In this document: piece after piece, positions 54,857-64,000 of the stretch | How the letters are laid out: each line of letters starts with the position of its first letter | Position numbering within the stretch: the stretch's first letter is position 1 | NCBI GenBank assembly: GCA_001574975.1 | Contig: KQ965789.1 | Span: 13,658-77,657, forward strand | Reading direction: 5' to 3' | DNA length: 64,000 bases | Origin: Gonapodya prolifera JEL478 | Lineage: Eukaryota; Monoblepharomycota; Monoblepharidomycetes; Monoblepharidales; Gonapodyaceae | Position numbers and translations under genes: made by a program | The notes under the pieces: generated by a model | The model's database searches: none | What the model was told of the DNA's origin: nothing | Seen by the model: the letters and a program-made list of their open reading frames with translations, nothing else

Positions 54857-56791
54857 TTAGGCGTTTTCGCTCCTTTTCCGCTTCCTCCCAGTTTCGCCGT
54901 TCAGGCGCCTTTCGAATTTCGCTTGGTCGTTTGCTTTCCACTTTGCTTTGTCGGATGCAAGCAGGTTGCTAACTTCCTTGATAATACGCGCGATTTCCTT
55001 CTCTTGCGTCGCATTGGTCTATGTCGATTGGAAGACGTGAGATTTCTGTCTGCAGCTCGGGCGGATACATTAACTTACTATCACGCGCTCCACGTCGATG
55101 GCCTTTGGTTCTTCGTGCCAGTCTGGTGGGAGTGACACGTTGTTTTGTGCGAACAGAATGCTCGCAATGATGACGACAAGCTCTGATTTGGACTGGTTCC
55201 TGATCTGCAGGCGAAAAACTTTGCAGCAAGCTTTCAGCCACACGTTGGAGATCTGCTCCTTGGTCACAAATTTGGTTCTGAAAGTCTTCAGTATGGCTGA
55301 ATAGGCTGTTGTTAGATTTAGCTGTTGTGCATTGGTGCCGCTGATCTTCGAGAAGTTCATATTGCACACTTCCTGGTTGGACGTTTTGGATATGGTACTT
55401 AGTTGATCGCAGGGATGTATGCAGACTGAGAATCCACTCACAGGTTTGGGTTGAGCGCAGCGCAGTCCGCATTGGACCCTGCCTCTGAATCGTCAGTGTC
55501 GTGTTCGTCTGTTGTAGTTTTGGTGACACGCTGGGTGGATTTGTTCGTTATCAGGGTAAGAATAATGTTCAATGAGGTTGGAAACTTACGCGAACATTTG
55601 TGTTGATCTGGTGAGACGACGATGCTCACAAGCCATGTCTCGATATGCAAGGTACATTGCACCTTTCCATAGATGTAGTCAGCAAATATCGTCAAGTGAA
55701 AGCTACAAGCCTTGCACGTACCAAATGTCCAGTTAACTTCCGGCATGGCGTGGTCTTTGGCTCATTTATCGCAGATTAGCCTGGCTTCTGTCCTTTGCTC
55801 GTCTGTAAGAAGATTAGGTATGTAGTCCGAGCCTTTGGCCGTCCAGAGGTCCCTAAGGTGTTGCTGAAATGCAGTTCGGCTGTTGTGATAACAGTTTATG
55901 GTTAGGCTGACCTTTGTCTCACTTGGAGTTCTCAACACTGCGGCACGCCTTGACTTCTATGAGTTTGGTCTTGAAGTCAATCTTGGTGATGTCCGACGAC
56001 TGGGACGATGCCTGTGAGTCGTTTACGGTCAGGACGGATCCGCTGATATGCTGCAGCGTCTTGCAGGGCAATGAGGGGCCAGATTAGTGGTGATCTATGC
56101 ACTCACCGCGGACATACGTACGTTCTCTTTGTCGCAATGTCACAGTTGACCATGTTGTCCTAAACGTCGTCCAGTTTGCGCCGTATGTGGCTCTATTTAG
56201 TGATGTAAATGTTAGTTGTCTTTCAATTTGTAACGTACGTTCCCACCTGGTCCAGCGATTGGAGGTAATTTCGAGTTCAATGATTGTAGAGTACTTGAAT
56301 GATTTCCACATGTTGTTGTTTTGCAATCTTGCCACTTCAAGTGAAGTGAATTGGGCGCCAGTGAGGCCTAGGTTTTGGAACGCTGTTATCTCGTCCGTCG
56401 AAGCTCCCGTTATCTCGCTGAATATCTTGGGGAGCTCTGATGCGCTTAAGGTGCATACGTGACTCTGATTACGCAGGTGGGGTATCGTTAGTGTTCCCGT
56501 GGGCATGTCGTCTTCGAAGAGACACTTAACCTTGTCCGTTATAATGTCTCGATTTCGCTGAAGGATGTTATTTGTGTGCTCTGAACACCGTAGGTTGGTC
56601 TGTTCTTTATACAGGTCATGCCCGTGCCCATGCCCGTGTGCCCGTTGGCCGTTGGCCAAGGGACTGCGCCACCATGCCCTAACCCGGCGTTGGTAAATCA
56701 AGACACGGGCACTGTGGTCGCGAGACGGGCACTGCGGCCAATCTTCGGGCATGACCGTGTTTCTCGAGCGGAACTCAAGATAGTCTGCCAT
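54857..56791 (-). CDS. unrecognised multi-exon gene inside the insert in copy B
   Basis: Several minus-strand exons with strong sites (GTAAGT, GTGAGT, CCAG) read as protein. From the 5' side: LFEDDMPTGTLTIPHL, LPKIFSEITGASTDEITAFQ, QFTSLEVARLQNNNMWKSF and YGANWTTFRTTW. Then DITKIDFKTKLIEVKACRSV, which has an E-x-K after Asp as in PD-(D/E)xK nucleases, though this is weak. Then SRTAFQQHLRDLWTAKGSDY, LLTDEQRTEARLICDK, then an in-frame stop, then MPEVNWTFGTCKACSFHLTI, DDSEAGSNADCAALNP, YSAILKTFRTKFVTKEQISN, LPPDWHEEPKAIDVERV and a basic tail ending near 54857. It may be one decayed gene or two. It lies opposite to the host copy B and could belong to a mobile element, but I see no transposase motif. 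Confidence 0.4.
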
Positions 56792-57330
56792 AGTACCGTC
56801 TTTGGAAGGTTGTTCTACCGACTTACGTCAGTGCTAGCGTTTCGACAAGTGTACAACATCTGCCAATGTTACTGATTCCGTCTGTTGCCCGGGGCAGTGC
56901 AAGCGGCAGGGCCGGGCATAGTGTGCAGGGCATGGGCATCTAGTCTGCGTGTAACTCTCAGAAGTGGTGCGGCGGCTCCCGTTGCGTTGCGCGTGCGTGA
57001 CAACTTCCCGTACTGGCAAGAATGACACGTGTTGTGTCATGAAGGAAAATGCGAAGGCTTCGACCAAAGCTGAACCGCCCCGAACCTCGCCCTACATTAT
57101 TGTGTGTTACTGTGTGGTAACTTTGTGCCAAACAACATATCACTAATACTGACATAAATACTGTACCGTATATGGTACTTTCTTACACGATCACGTCTTC
57201 CTTTTTAATTCGTATCCACCTCAGCGGGTACTGTTTCAATTAGATACTGCGGCCTTGGGATCACACACGGGCACACAAGCACACGGGCGCGGGCACGGGC
57301 ACGGGCACGGGCACGGGCACACGGGCATGA
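56616..57330. repeat. dispersed TGCCCG/CGGGCA hexamer motifs
   Basis: The hexamer TGCCCG or its complement CGGGCA recurs many times: a cluster at 56616-56650 (TCATGCCCGTGCCCATGCCC), single copies near 56700-56755 and 56910-56935, and a tandem GGGCAC run at 57281-57325. The two outer clusters are in opposite orientation (TCATGCCCGTG versus CACGGGCATGA), like subterminal repeats of a DNA element. Confidence 0.7.
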
Positions 57331-58166
57331 CAAATATACATGTAAAGACGCGAACCCCCCCCCCCNCGCCCCCCCACCCTCAAGTGAGACACAGAGCCCT
57401 TTCCCTTCAAACATTGAAACAGAGTCCACGTGATATGTTTCCAAGTGTTTGTGTGCGAGCGTCGAAAATTACCTCGACCTAGCTCTCCCGGGACACCTGC
57501 CACTCCAGGACCGTGGGACCGTTTCTTGGACCTTGCTGGACCTTTGTCATACACGCTGTTTCCCTTGTGTCTCGCATCAATTCACATCGTATACCTCCGA
57601 CGGTTCAGCAAATCGAGCAAACTCATGGCGCGAGGATCCGGAAACAAAGACGGTGCGCAAATGAAACTGACATCATTCATGAACATAATTGGGAGGAGCA
57701 TCGTCGTACTGTTATTGGAAGCAGGTTTCTTTGGAGCGAAGAACTTTATAGTGTGTTTTGTGTTGCTTTTGTGCTTGCCTTGAATGGTCTCGGCCGCAGG
57801 TGACACCTTCTACTTCACAAGCCTGCGGCTGCAAACCCCCTCGTATTTTTTATCTTTTATGGGGAGGTTAAGTTCTCCTCGATCTCGCCAACGTCATTTA
57901 CATTCGGAGCTTTGCGTTGGACCTCCGATGGGCCTCTGCTAGCACCAATTCACACTCGGACGCAGAAACTCCGCGCAAACCCAGTAAAGACGCGCTGCTG
58001 AGAGACAGGGGACCAGGTGCTGCGTCAACGTGGGTTCCTCCGTTCGTCACCGGGTTTTCAGAAGGTGGATATTTTGGGACAACGAGGTATAGGCGCCATG
58101 GCTACTGTTGATATGTCGAGAGCTTTTAAATCGGCTTTGGACGACACAGATGCGCGAGTTGCATGA

Positions 58167-58544
58167 TCAAGAACAACTAGTGCTGGACTTCTGTGTTCAA
58201 ACCGCGTTGTCCACTCTTTCATCTTGCCAAATCGTGCACTTATGCTAATCTACTGTAATGTCCGTTAAGCTTATACTTCATGAAAAGCAAGTCCACGTGT
58301 TACATACATACATCATATGAACCCGATTTTTGCACACTAATGGTACTTTTTACACGAAAACACTTCACAGTTTGTAGCTGAACAAGCGAATTCACGTGTT
58401 TTTCTGGATAAGAATTTACAACAGGACGTTGTATAAATCTTGGCATGGGTTCCGCCAAGGCCATCAGATACCCTGCGAACGTGATCGCACCCTCAGCTGC
58501 TGCTCGATTGGCACACTGCCACCTTCACCTCGAGAATCGCTTCG
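58167..58544. other. spacer between copies B and D
   Basis: About 380 bases, AT-rich; promoter space of the next copy. Confidence 0.4.
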
Positions 58545-59887
58545 ATGGCAGCCGCAGCTCCAGCAGCTTTTCCCACCGTCGCACCGATCGACAGAGCACT
58601 TGACCTTTAGATGTAGACCAACGGCATCACTCTCTCTAGGTTCATCCAGGGTTGCGTCGGAACTTAACGAGCGATAGCACTGGGCGATCATTGTGATCCA
58701 CTTCCAAAATCTAATGCTGTAGCTCAAGTTCTTGTCATCCTCATATTTCTCCAACAGAGCTCAAGGCTCGGTTCGGCATCCTTGGTAATGACCATGATTT
58801 CCTCGCTCAATGTGCTTACGGCCGATTTCTTCGCCTGTAACCACTTTGTTGTGTAAGCTCCGTCCCCTTCAGTGTGTGCGTGCGAATCGGAAATGTGACC
58901 ATATGTCGTCCTCCAAATATTGATAAGTTCGTGATGCTTCTTTAACCAAGTCGGTGCTGTTCAGTTGGTACACGTATTTCTTACGTGTGTGGTTGCTTTC
59001 AAGGAGGAATCATGACCTGATGCTCTGTTCCGCGATACTGTTATTCGGGGCGATATGTTTAAACTTCATGTTCGTGTGACTTTCGTTTGATTCAACGTCT
59101 ACGCGAAGTGGTAGAATCAACCAGGCAGAGGAGCCTCACTCTTTGTATTTGCAGGTACTGTGGAGCGGTCTCTGGATTACGTGGCCTCCCCCGACTTTGT
59201 GTCCAACACCGAAACCTAATGTGGACGCTTCTCTTTACTCATTCGCAATAGAAGTATCATCAGCAGTGGTAATCGGCTATCCGGTTTATCTCGCGGCAAT
59301 TCACATCTACTACCTTCGCAAGCGGAAAGTCATCTCTACGATGTCGTGGAAATCGTCAGTATCTGGGGTACGGCACTCCCGATCTGTAACAACCGGACCC
59401 GAGGAGCAACTCGGGACAATGCTGGACATGTTTAAGAAAAGTATTGTCGTTCTTATCCTCGAAGCTGTTTTGGCTACCATACAACGGGTGCTACTGAGTT
59501 GAGACGAGATTCCAGCAAAACATTACCCTTTCGAATTTGCTTATTACGTCTGCCACGCAACCCCCTAACACCCCCCTAGAATTATTTTTCATCTTCGTAT
59601 GGGCGGGGCAAATTCCTCTGGATCTGTGCTACATCATCTACGTGAAAAGTTTTGCTCGGGACCTGCGACGGGCAGCCGGGGAGTCCTCAAACATATCAAC
59701 AGCTGTCAAAGGAGGCCTCGAGCAGCCAAGCAAATATCGCCTTGTCAAAAATGGAGCCAGGCCACCCGCGTCGGCGTTTCCTCAGGCGATCACAGGATTC
59801 CAGCCTGTGGATTTCCGGGTGGAGCGAGACGTCAACGCTTCAGCCGATATATCCCTGGCGTTCAGGTCTGCACTAAGGGATGACTGA
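58545..59887 (+). pseudogene. tandem seven-TM family, copy D, probably decaying
   Basis: The 5' exon reads MAAAAPAAFPTVAPIDRALD, then L-stop-M-stop-TNGITLSR where functional copies have LQLWTNGVTLAR; both stops are TAG and fit single C-to-T or G-to-A changes of Gln and Trp codons. The next exon has AQVLVILIFLQQSSRLG with a short deletion in the TM1-TM2 loop. Later exons are well kept: WYTYFLRVWLLSRRN, YPVYLAAIHIYYLRKRK, MFKKSIVVLILEAVLATI, LFFIFVWAGQIPLDLCYIIY, AITGFQPVDF and SADISLAFRSALRDD to 59887. If a different start were used the membrane part could still be made, so the status is uncertain. Confidence 0.6.
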
Positions 59888-60301
59888 AAGAAGTACTTTT
59901 GCTTATCATCTGTGTTTGCATTGATCAGGCTTACAATAACATATGCCCCGGAGTGGCCAGTGTTGAGTGCAACTCCAGGAATAAATAATTTATCAAAAGC
60001 AGGTCCGTAAGACTCATAGGCAGTCGACCAGCCTGGGTTCGAACCATCACTCTTGCGTTTTCAAATTGGCGTTTTCAATGAGAATCCCTCTTGCTTCCGC
60101 AGCGTATCCTTCTTCTTGACTCCAGCTCGAAAATAACGCACCAAATGCATGCAATGATTCATCGGCGTTTGCCTGCCTCTCAACCCAGGAGCAGGTTGCA
60201 AGATGATCGGCGAAGAATACCGCTACCCTGGATCCACACCAAGCTACTTTCGCAAGCGGAACTTGATAAATTAAAACTCTCATCTCCAAGTGATTTTTTG
60301 G

Positions 60302-61741
60302 ATGGCAAGTGACGGGTCGACCCTCGCTCCGCCGGATACCCTATTGGACTTGCAGATTTTTACGAACGGAACTCTCTTGGCGACGTTCGTATTCGTAAGC
60401 GGGTACACTCCGACATCCTTTGTCGCTACTCCCTTCTCGCTCATGTAAACTATTCCGCCTACTCCGTTGTACATCATTACCAACGCCAGCGCCGTCGCCC
60501 AACTCCTCATCATCTTCACCTTCCTCCAAGAATGGCGTGTACTACCGGCGCAGCTCAGATACATTGGCTTGTCGTCACTCGTGCCGACAATTATCTCATG
60601 CATGCTCGCAATGGCTGGGAATTGCTTGCAATGCTTTCCGTTTGTGGAGTGAGATTTGAGCTCATGTTATCGCGGCCTTCGCTGTATTGACCGTATCCAC
60701 CATCTAGGGCTGGTTGCTACGTCTTTAATCTGGGCCGTTTCGCATCCTGGCTCACATACATACTCCGCATCTGGGCTCTCTCACGACACAACCGCATCGT
60801 CACCACGACCTGCTTCGGCGCACTTCTCGTCGCCATGGGTGCTCGAATATCGTAAGCATTTCGCTTTCTCGTTTTATGACTCAAAACGTACTGTATCATG
60901 CAAACATGTTCCGACCCAACCAATTACCAATCTCAGCTTTTGCGCCACGTTGGTCTCGTACCGCTCCCTCCCACGGCTCTGCAACCCCGCCGGATCCAGC
61001 GACATCAACAGGCTCCTGAATATTCTCTCCGCCGTCCTGTCCGGTGCGTATTCTCTCTTCCTCGCCACCGTGCACTTATATTACCTGCATAAGAACGGTG
61101 CGGAAGCGCTCATCATGAGGCATAACTCAGCGCGGAAGAATGCGAACTTGAACGGGGGAGCATCTGGTCCCGGAGCGCGAGCGCCAGCGCCTGGTTCAGG
61201 GCGAGTCGGGACGACAGTGCGAATGATGGCGAAAGGCGTCATGGTCCTGGTTGTCGATGCCGTGATGCAGGTTTTTGGGAAGCTCACTGTGAGTCTTTAT
61301 GTAAGGCAGCGACGTGCATTCCTCTGGAGATTGAGTGCATACCTTCCACACGCTCTTATATTTTACTCTTATATGATTCCATGTCATCGATTTCACCAGT
61401 CTCTCATTTCCCCATCATACTTCTTCATCACATTTTGGTCCGGTCAACTCCTCATCGACATCCTCTACGTCCTCTACATCAAGTCCTTTGCTGTCGAACT
61501 CCGTGGGTCCCCGCGCAACTATGAGCTTAATTTGTCCGCACCCGCTGGGGGCTGTCGCGGCACCCCTCCTCGCCCAGGAATAGGATCTCCCGAGAGTCCC
61601 GTCAAGTCTGGGTTCCCTGTCATGGTGACGGGGTTCGAGCCGCTCGGTGTTGTCACGGCGTTGGGACGTGGTGGAGATGGGGTGATGACGGTGCAGATGT
61701 CACGGGCGATCATGTCCGCGATGGGAGAGAGTGATTCATAG
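60302..61741 (+). CDS. tandem seven-TM family, copy E
   Basis: Start at 60302 with MASDGSTLAPPDTLLDLQIF and TNGTLLAT. Helices: AQLLIIFTFLQEWRVLP, YIGLSSLVPTIISCMLAM, FASWLTYILRIWALS, TCFGALLVAMGARI, YSLFLATVHLYYLHKNG, MMAKGVMVLVVDAVMQVFG and YFFITFWSGQLLIDILYVLY. The TM5-TM6 loop is longer and Gly/Ala/Pro-rich. The tail is rich in Gly and Pro and ends VMVTGFEPLGVVTALGRG and MTVQMSRAIMSAMGESDS at 61741. Frames and splice sites look intact. It shares the family signatures LDLQ-x-x-TNG at the N-terminus and VTGF...MSRA at the C-terminus. Confidence 0.65.
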
Positions 61742-61901
61742 GCAATCCATGGAATCTTATTACATATTTTCGATCGTGATGCGACATTATTTGTTGCTTG
61801 TGGCCGATCCTTTCACGTCGCCAGAAGCATTATCCCGATCGGCGAATGCAGCCCTTATCATGTAATCACCGACTTTGCATCGCAGTCATTCCTCATATGA
61901 A

Positions 61902-63241
61902 ATGTCTTTCCCAGTGGTCGCTCCCCGGGACGATGCACTTGATCTCCAAATATGGACAAATGGGGTCGCGCTCTCGAGGCAGGCGTCAATTTCCTTTTCA
62001 CACCATGGAAGTTCCACCGACCTGCTCACACTACCTCACCTTCTCCAATAATACAGCGCAGTGGCCCAAATTCTTATCCTTTTCATATTTATGCAAGAGT
62101 GGAATGTGCTCCCCGCGCAGTTAAAGTGGCTCCCGCTCAGCTCCCTTTTGATCGTGCTTGCTTCAAATATCAGCGCGCTTCTCGGGAATGTTTACGCTTG
62201 CTACCCCTTTATCGAGTGAGTCGGCGAGATGGCGCAGCAAATGTTTATTGCTTTAGTTTTGTAATCCTCCAATTACCTTGTGCAATCACTGTGCAAATGT
62301 CTCGATCACACTAGAGCGGGTTGCTACCTCTTCCAAATCGGAAAATTTTGCGGAGCGCTAACATATATTCTTCGAGTTTGGATGCTTTCGGGTCGAAACC
62401 TATACCTGGCAACTATTGGGCTTGTCATGCTCATCGGCTCCACAGCAACCTCAATTGGGTAGGTGCATCTCTGACAGGATTGACCAAGCAGTGCGAGCGC
62501 TTTTTATGATGTTTATACTTTGTTGCAGGTACTGTGTTACTGTGACTTCATTTCGTGGTTTGCCGCGAATGTGCATTCCAATCCCACGTCTCTCGGTCAA
62601 TAACGATCTATTCCTGGCGACAGCGTACACTACACCATTAACCTATACATATCTGGCTCTCGCTCACGTATACTGCCTCCGGCAAGTCAAGGCATCCAGG
62701 CGCTATGCGTCAAACATGAAGCTTCGTAGCTTCCTTGACATGTTTGCAAAAAGCGTTTTGGTCATCTTCCTGGAAGGATTCAGCATACTTGCCCAAAGAG
62801 TGGTCGTGAGTCTTGATCTGTTGAATGTTGGCTAGCCGTGGGCTGCCCAAGCCCTGTGCCTTTCAAAACTGATCTCCTCCAACGTCCAAGACTGCAAGCG
62901 ATCCCCAGCACTTCTTTGTTGCTCTTTGGGCTGGTCACATTGTTCTTGATCTTGCCTATGTGGTTTATATCAAAGGCTTTGCTGTCGATCTACGGCAATC
63001 ATCCCAACAGGACTTCCTCGTACGGAACGACAATTCACTTCCCCCTTCCCCGGAACACCAGCCAGACCGGGGCGGCGACAAGGTCCATAAAGACGGTGCG
63101 AAAACTGACAAATTGCACAAGTTTCCCCTGGTGACCGGTTTCCAACCTGTCAGTACTGGAATCACAGACCGACCGGTTCTAATGACGGCAGACATGTCCC
63201 GAGCATTTCGATCTGCCTTCGACCCTTCCGAGGAACAGTAA
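61902..63241 (+). CDS. tandem seven-TM family, copy F
   Basis: Start at 61902 with MSFPVVAPRDDALDLQIWTN, GVALSR. The first donor appears to be GC (CTCGAG then GCAGGC) where other copies have GT. Helices: AQILILFIFMQEWNVLP, WLPLSSLLIVLASNISALL, FCGALTYILRVWMLSG, IGLVMLIGSTATSIG, TPLTYTYLALAHVYCLRQ, MFAKSVLVIFLEGFSILA and FFVALWAGHIVLDLAYVVY. The tail is charged and ends LVTGFQPVSTGITDRP and MTADMSRAFRSAFDPSEEQ at 63241. Looks functional if the GC-AG intron is spliced. Confidence 0.65.
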
Positions 63242-63493
63242 TTAACGATTCACTTAACATTGATATTATTCCTTTGGAGGTACGATGTATGGTTTGGCAA
63301 TTGTAGTAAAATGAATGTCCCATATCCGGTTTCAGCTGGCCCGAGTATGATCTCAACTACCGCCCAACATCGCCGAGTCCACTTTGCTCGTCCCCGTTTT
63401 GATCGCCTCGAGCAATATCTGAGACGAGTTCAATATCTGCGGGGCAATCACCGCGCGGTACTTATCCCACTGGACAGAGAAATGTAAGGCACG

Positions 63494-63886
63494 TCAGTCG
63501 CCCACCTTCCGGTACGCATCTTCCGCCTCCGCCAACAACTTTTCTGCGTCCGCAAGGGCCTCCTTCCTACGAGCCTTCCCCCTCTCCACCGCGGCCAACC
63601 GCGCTCGAAGCTTTTCGATTTGATCTTCCATAGCGCTTTGTGTCAAATCATCGTCGCGAAGGAGGCGTAAAAGACTGGCATCGAGTCCCGAGAAAAAGAG
63701 CAATCGTGAGTCCACAAATCACTCCACGGCGGCGATTGGGCGTGAATGTGTCGCTCACTTTTCCCGTTGTTCGCGGAGCTGGTCGATCGATTTGGCGAGC
63801 TCGTTATTGAATGATTGCAAGGAGGAGTAGGGCAGGATTCCTTGGGAGCCGGTAGACGATCGAGGTCCGCTGGGGAAAGACGACAT
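63494..63886 (-). CDS. SSNA1: SSNA1/DIP13 basal-body coiled-coil protein
   Basis: Small coiled-coil protein of centrioles, basal bodies and axonemes that forms fibrils on microtubules. Exon 1 (ATG 63886) reads MSSFPSGPRSSTGSQGILPY, SSLQSFNNELAKSIDQLREQ. A phase-2 intron (donor GTGAGC, acceptor GATGCCAG) joins REN to LLRLLRDDDLTQSAMEDQIE, KLRARLAAVERGKARRKEAL, ADAEKLLAEAEDAYRKVGD. The phrase LQ-x-[FY]NNEL-[AV]-K-x-I-[DE]-[EQ]-L and the ending ETEAAYLK-like EAEDAYRKV match human SSNA1 along its length (about 102 residues against 119). Its presence indicates an organism with centrioles or flagella. Confidence 0.8.
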
Positions 63887-64000
63887 GATTCTGTTCGCTG
63901 TGGTCACTTTCAAAAGCTACATTTCCACTAAGCAGTTTTGTTTTTCGGGTGTTTGGAAACATCCGATACGGTGTTCGCCGTCAACTGTGCCCACAGTCCG

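Larger units (their letters stand above)
54213..58166 (+). pseudogene. tandem seven-TM family, copy B, interrupted
   Basis: The 5' part (54213-54470) encodes MSGDGVPVSDPLLDLHLWSN and, after an intron, AQVLVILIFLQEWNVL and LVLGSLLSMLYSSV. The 3' part resumes at about 57440 with RPSSPGTPATPGPWDRFLDL, FPLCLASIHIVYLRRFSKSS, MNIIGRSIVVLLLEAGFFGA and the tail GPGAASTWVPPFVTGF. The segments for TM3-TM4 are missing and about 2.9 kb of other DNA sits between. Frame changes also occur in the TM7 exon and in the VTGF tail (an extra base after VTGF). It is therefore a pseudogene, closest to copy A. Confidence 0.75.

Noticed and set aside
60025-60065. tRNA-like GGGTTCGAACCATCA
   Set aside because: The T-loop-like string has no matching 5-base stem and no acceptor or anticodon arm around it.
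1-64000. CRISPR arrays, rRNA genes, bacterial operons
   Set aside because: No direct-repeat/spacer pattern or rRNA sequence; gene structure is eukaryotic throughout.

Overview
The window looks like nuclear DNA of a zoosporic (flagellated, chytrid-like) fungus. Genes carry many short introns (about 50-90 bases, mostly GTGAGT...AG). Fungal core genes are present: a septin, proline dehydrogenase, protein O-mannosyltransferase, SFT2 and an Rrt8-like protein. They sit beside genes that dikaryotic fungi usually lack: a Na+/K+-type P-type ATPase, a class-A-GPCR-like protein, and an SSNA1/DIP13 homologue, a basal-body protein expected in cells that build a flagellum. The species was not identified.

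Layout. 1-5 kb: P-type ATPase (runs off the left edge) and a two-RRM RNA-binding protein, both minus. 6.1-10.7 kb: a decayed, CpG-depleted relic of the F-box/ankyrin-like gene found intact at 43.4-47.6 kb, invaded by a dead Tc1/mariner-like transposon. 11-21.8 kb: proline dehydrogenase, an SDR protein, a septin (with a 361-base assembly gap and a giant poly-G intron), a 7TM receptor-like gene and an F-box protein with a His/Asp-rich tail. 22.5-32.1 kb: six minus-strand copies of a small secreted-protein gene. 32.8-41.8 kb: an Rrt8/EI24-like membrane protein, a P450 relic, a histidine acid phosphatase, a zinc-finger protein, an alpha/beta hydrolase and a small Cys/His protein. 43-52 kb: the F-box/ankyrin-like gene, SFT2 and a PMT. 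52.6-63.2 kb: five tandem plus-strand copies of a seven-TM protein family, one split by an insert of about 2.9 kb. 63.5-63.9 kb: SSNA1.

The main candidate for an undescribed system is the 22.5-32.1 kb array. Each copy encodes MK[VIA]S[FL]-type signal peptide residues split by a phase-1 intron, a variable middle, and a last exon ending in a conserved decapeptide S-x-x-N-x-x-[T/S]-H-C-C. In four of six copies the decapeptide directly follows a dibasic KR. This looks like a family of kexin-processed secreted peptide precursors. The same window holds an expanded seven-TM family and a lone GPCR-like gene; a ligand-receptor link between them is only a hypothesis.

Exon junctions were inferred by eye from GT/AG and frame. 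Protein identities rest on recognised motifs, not on database searches.
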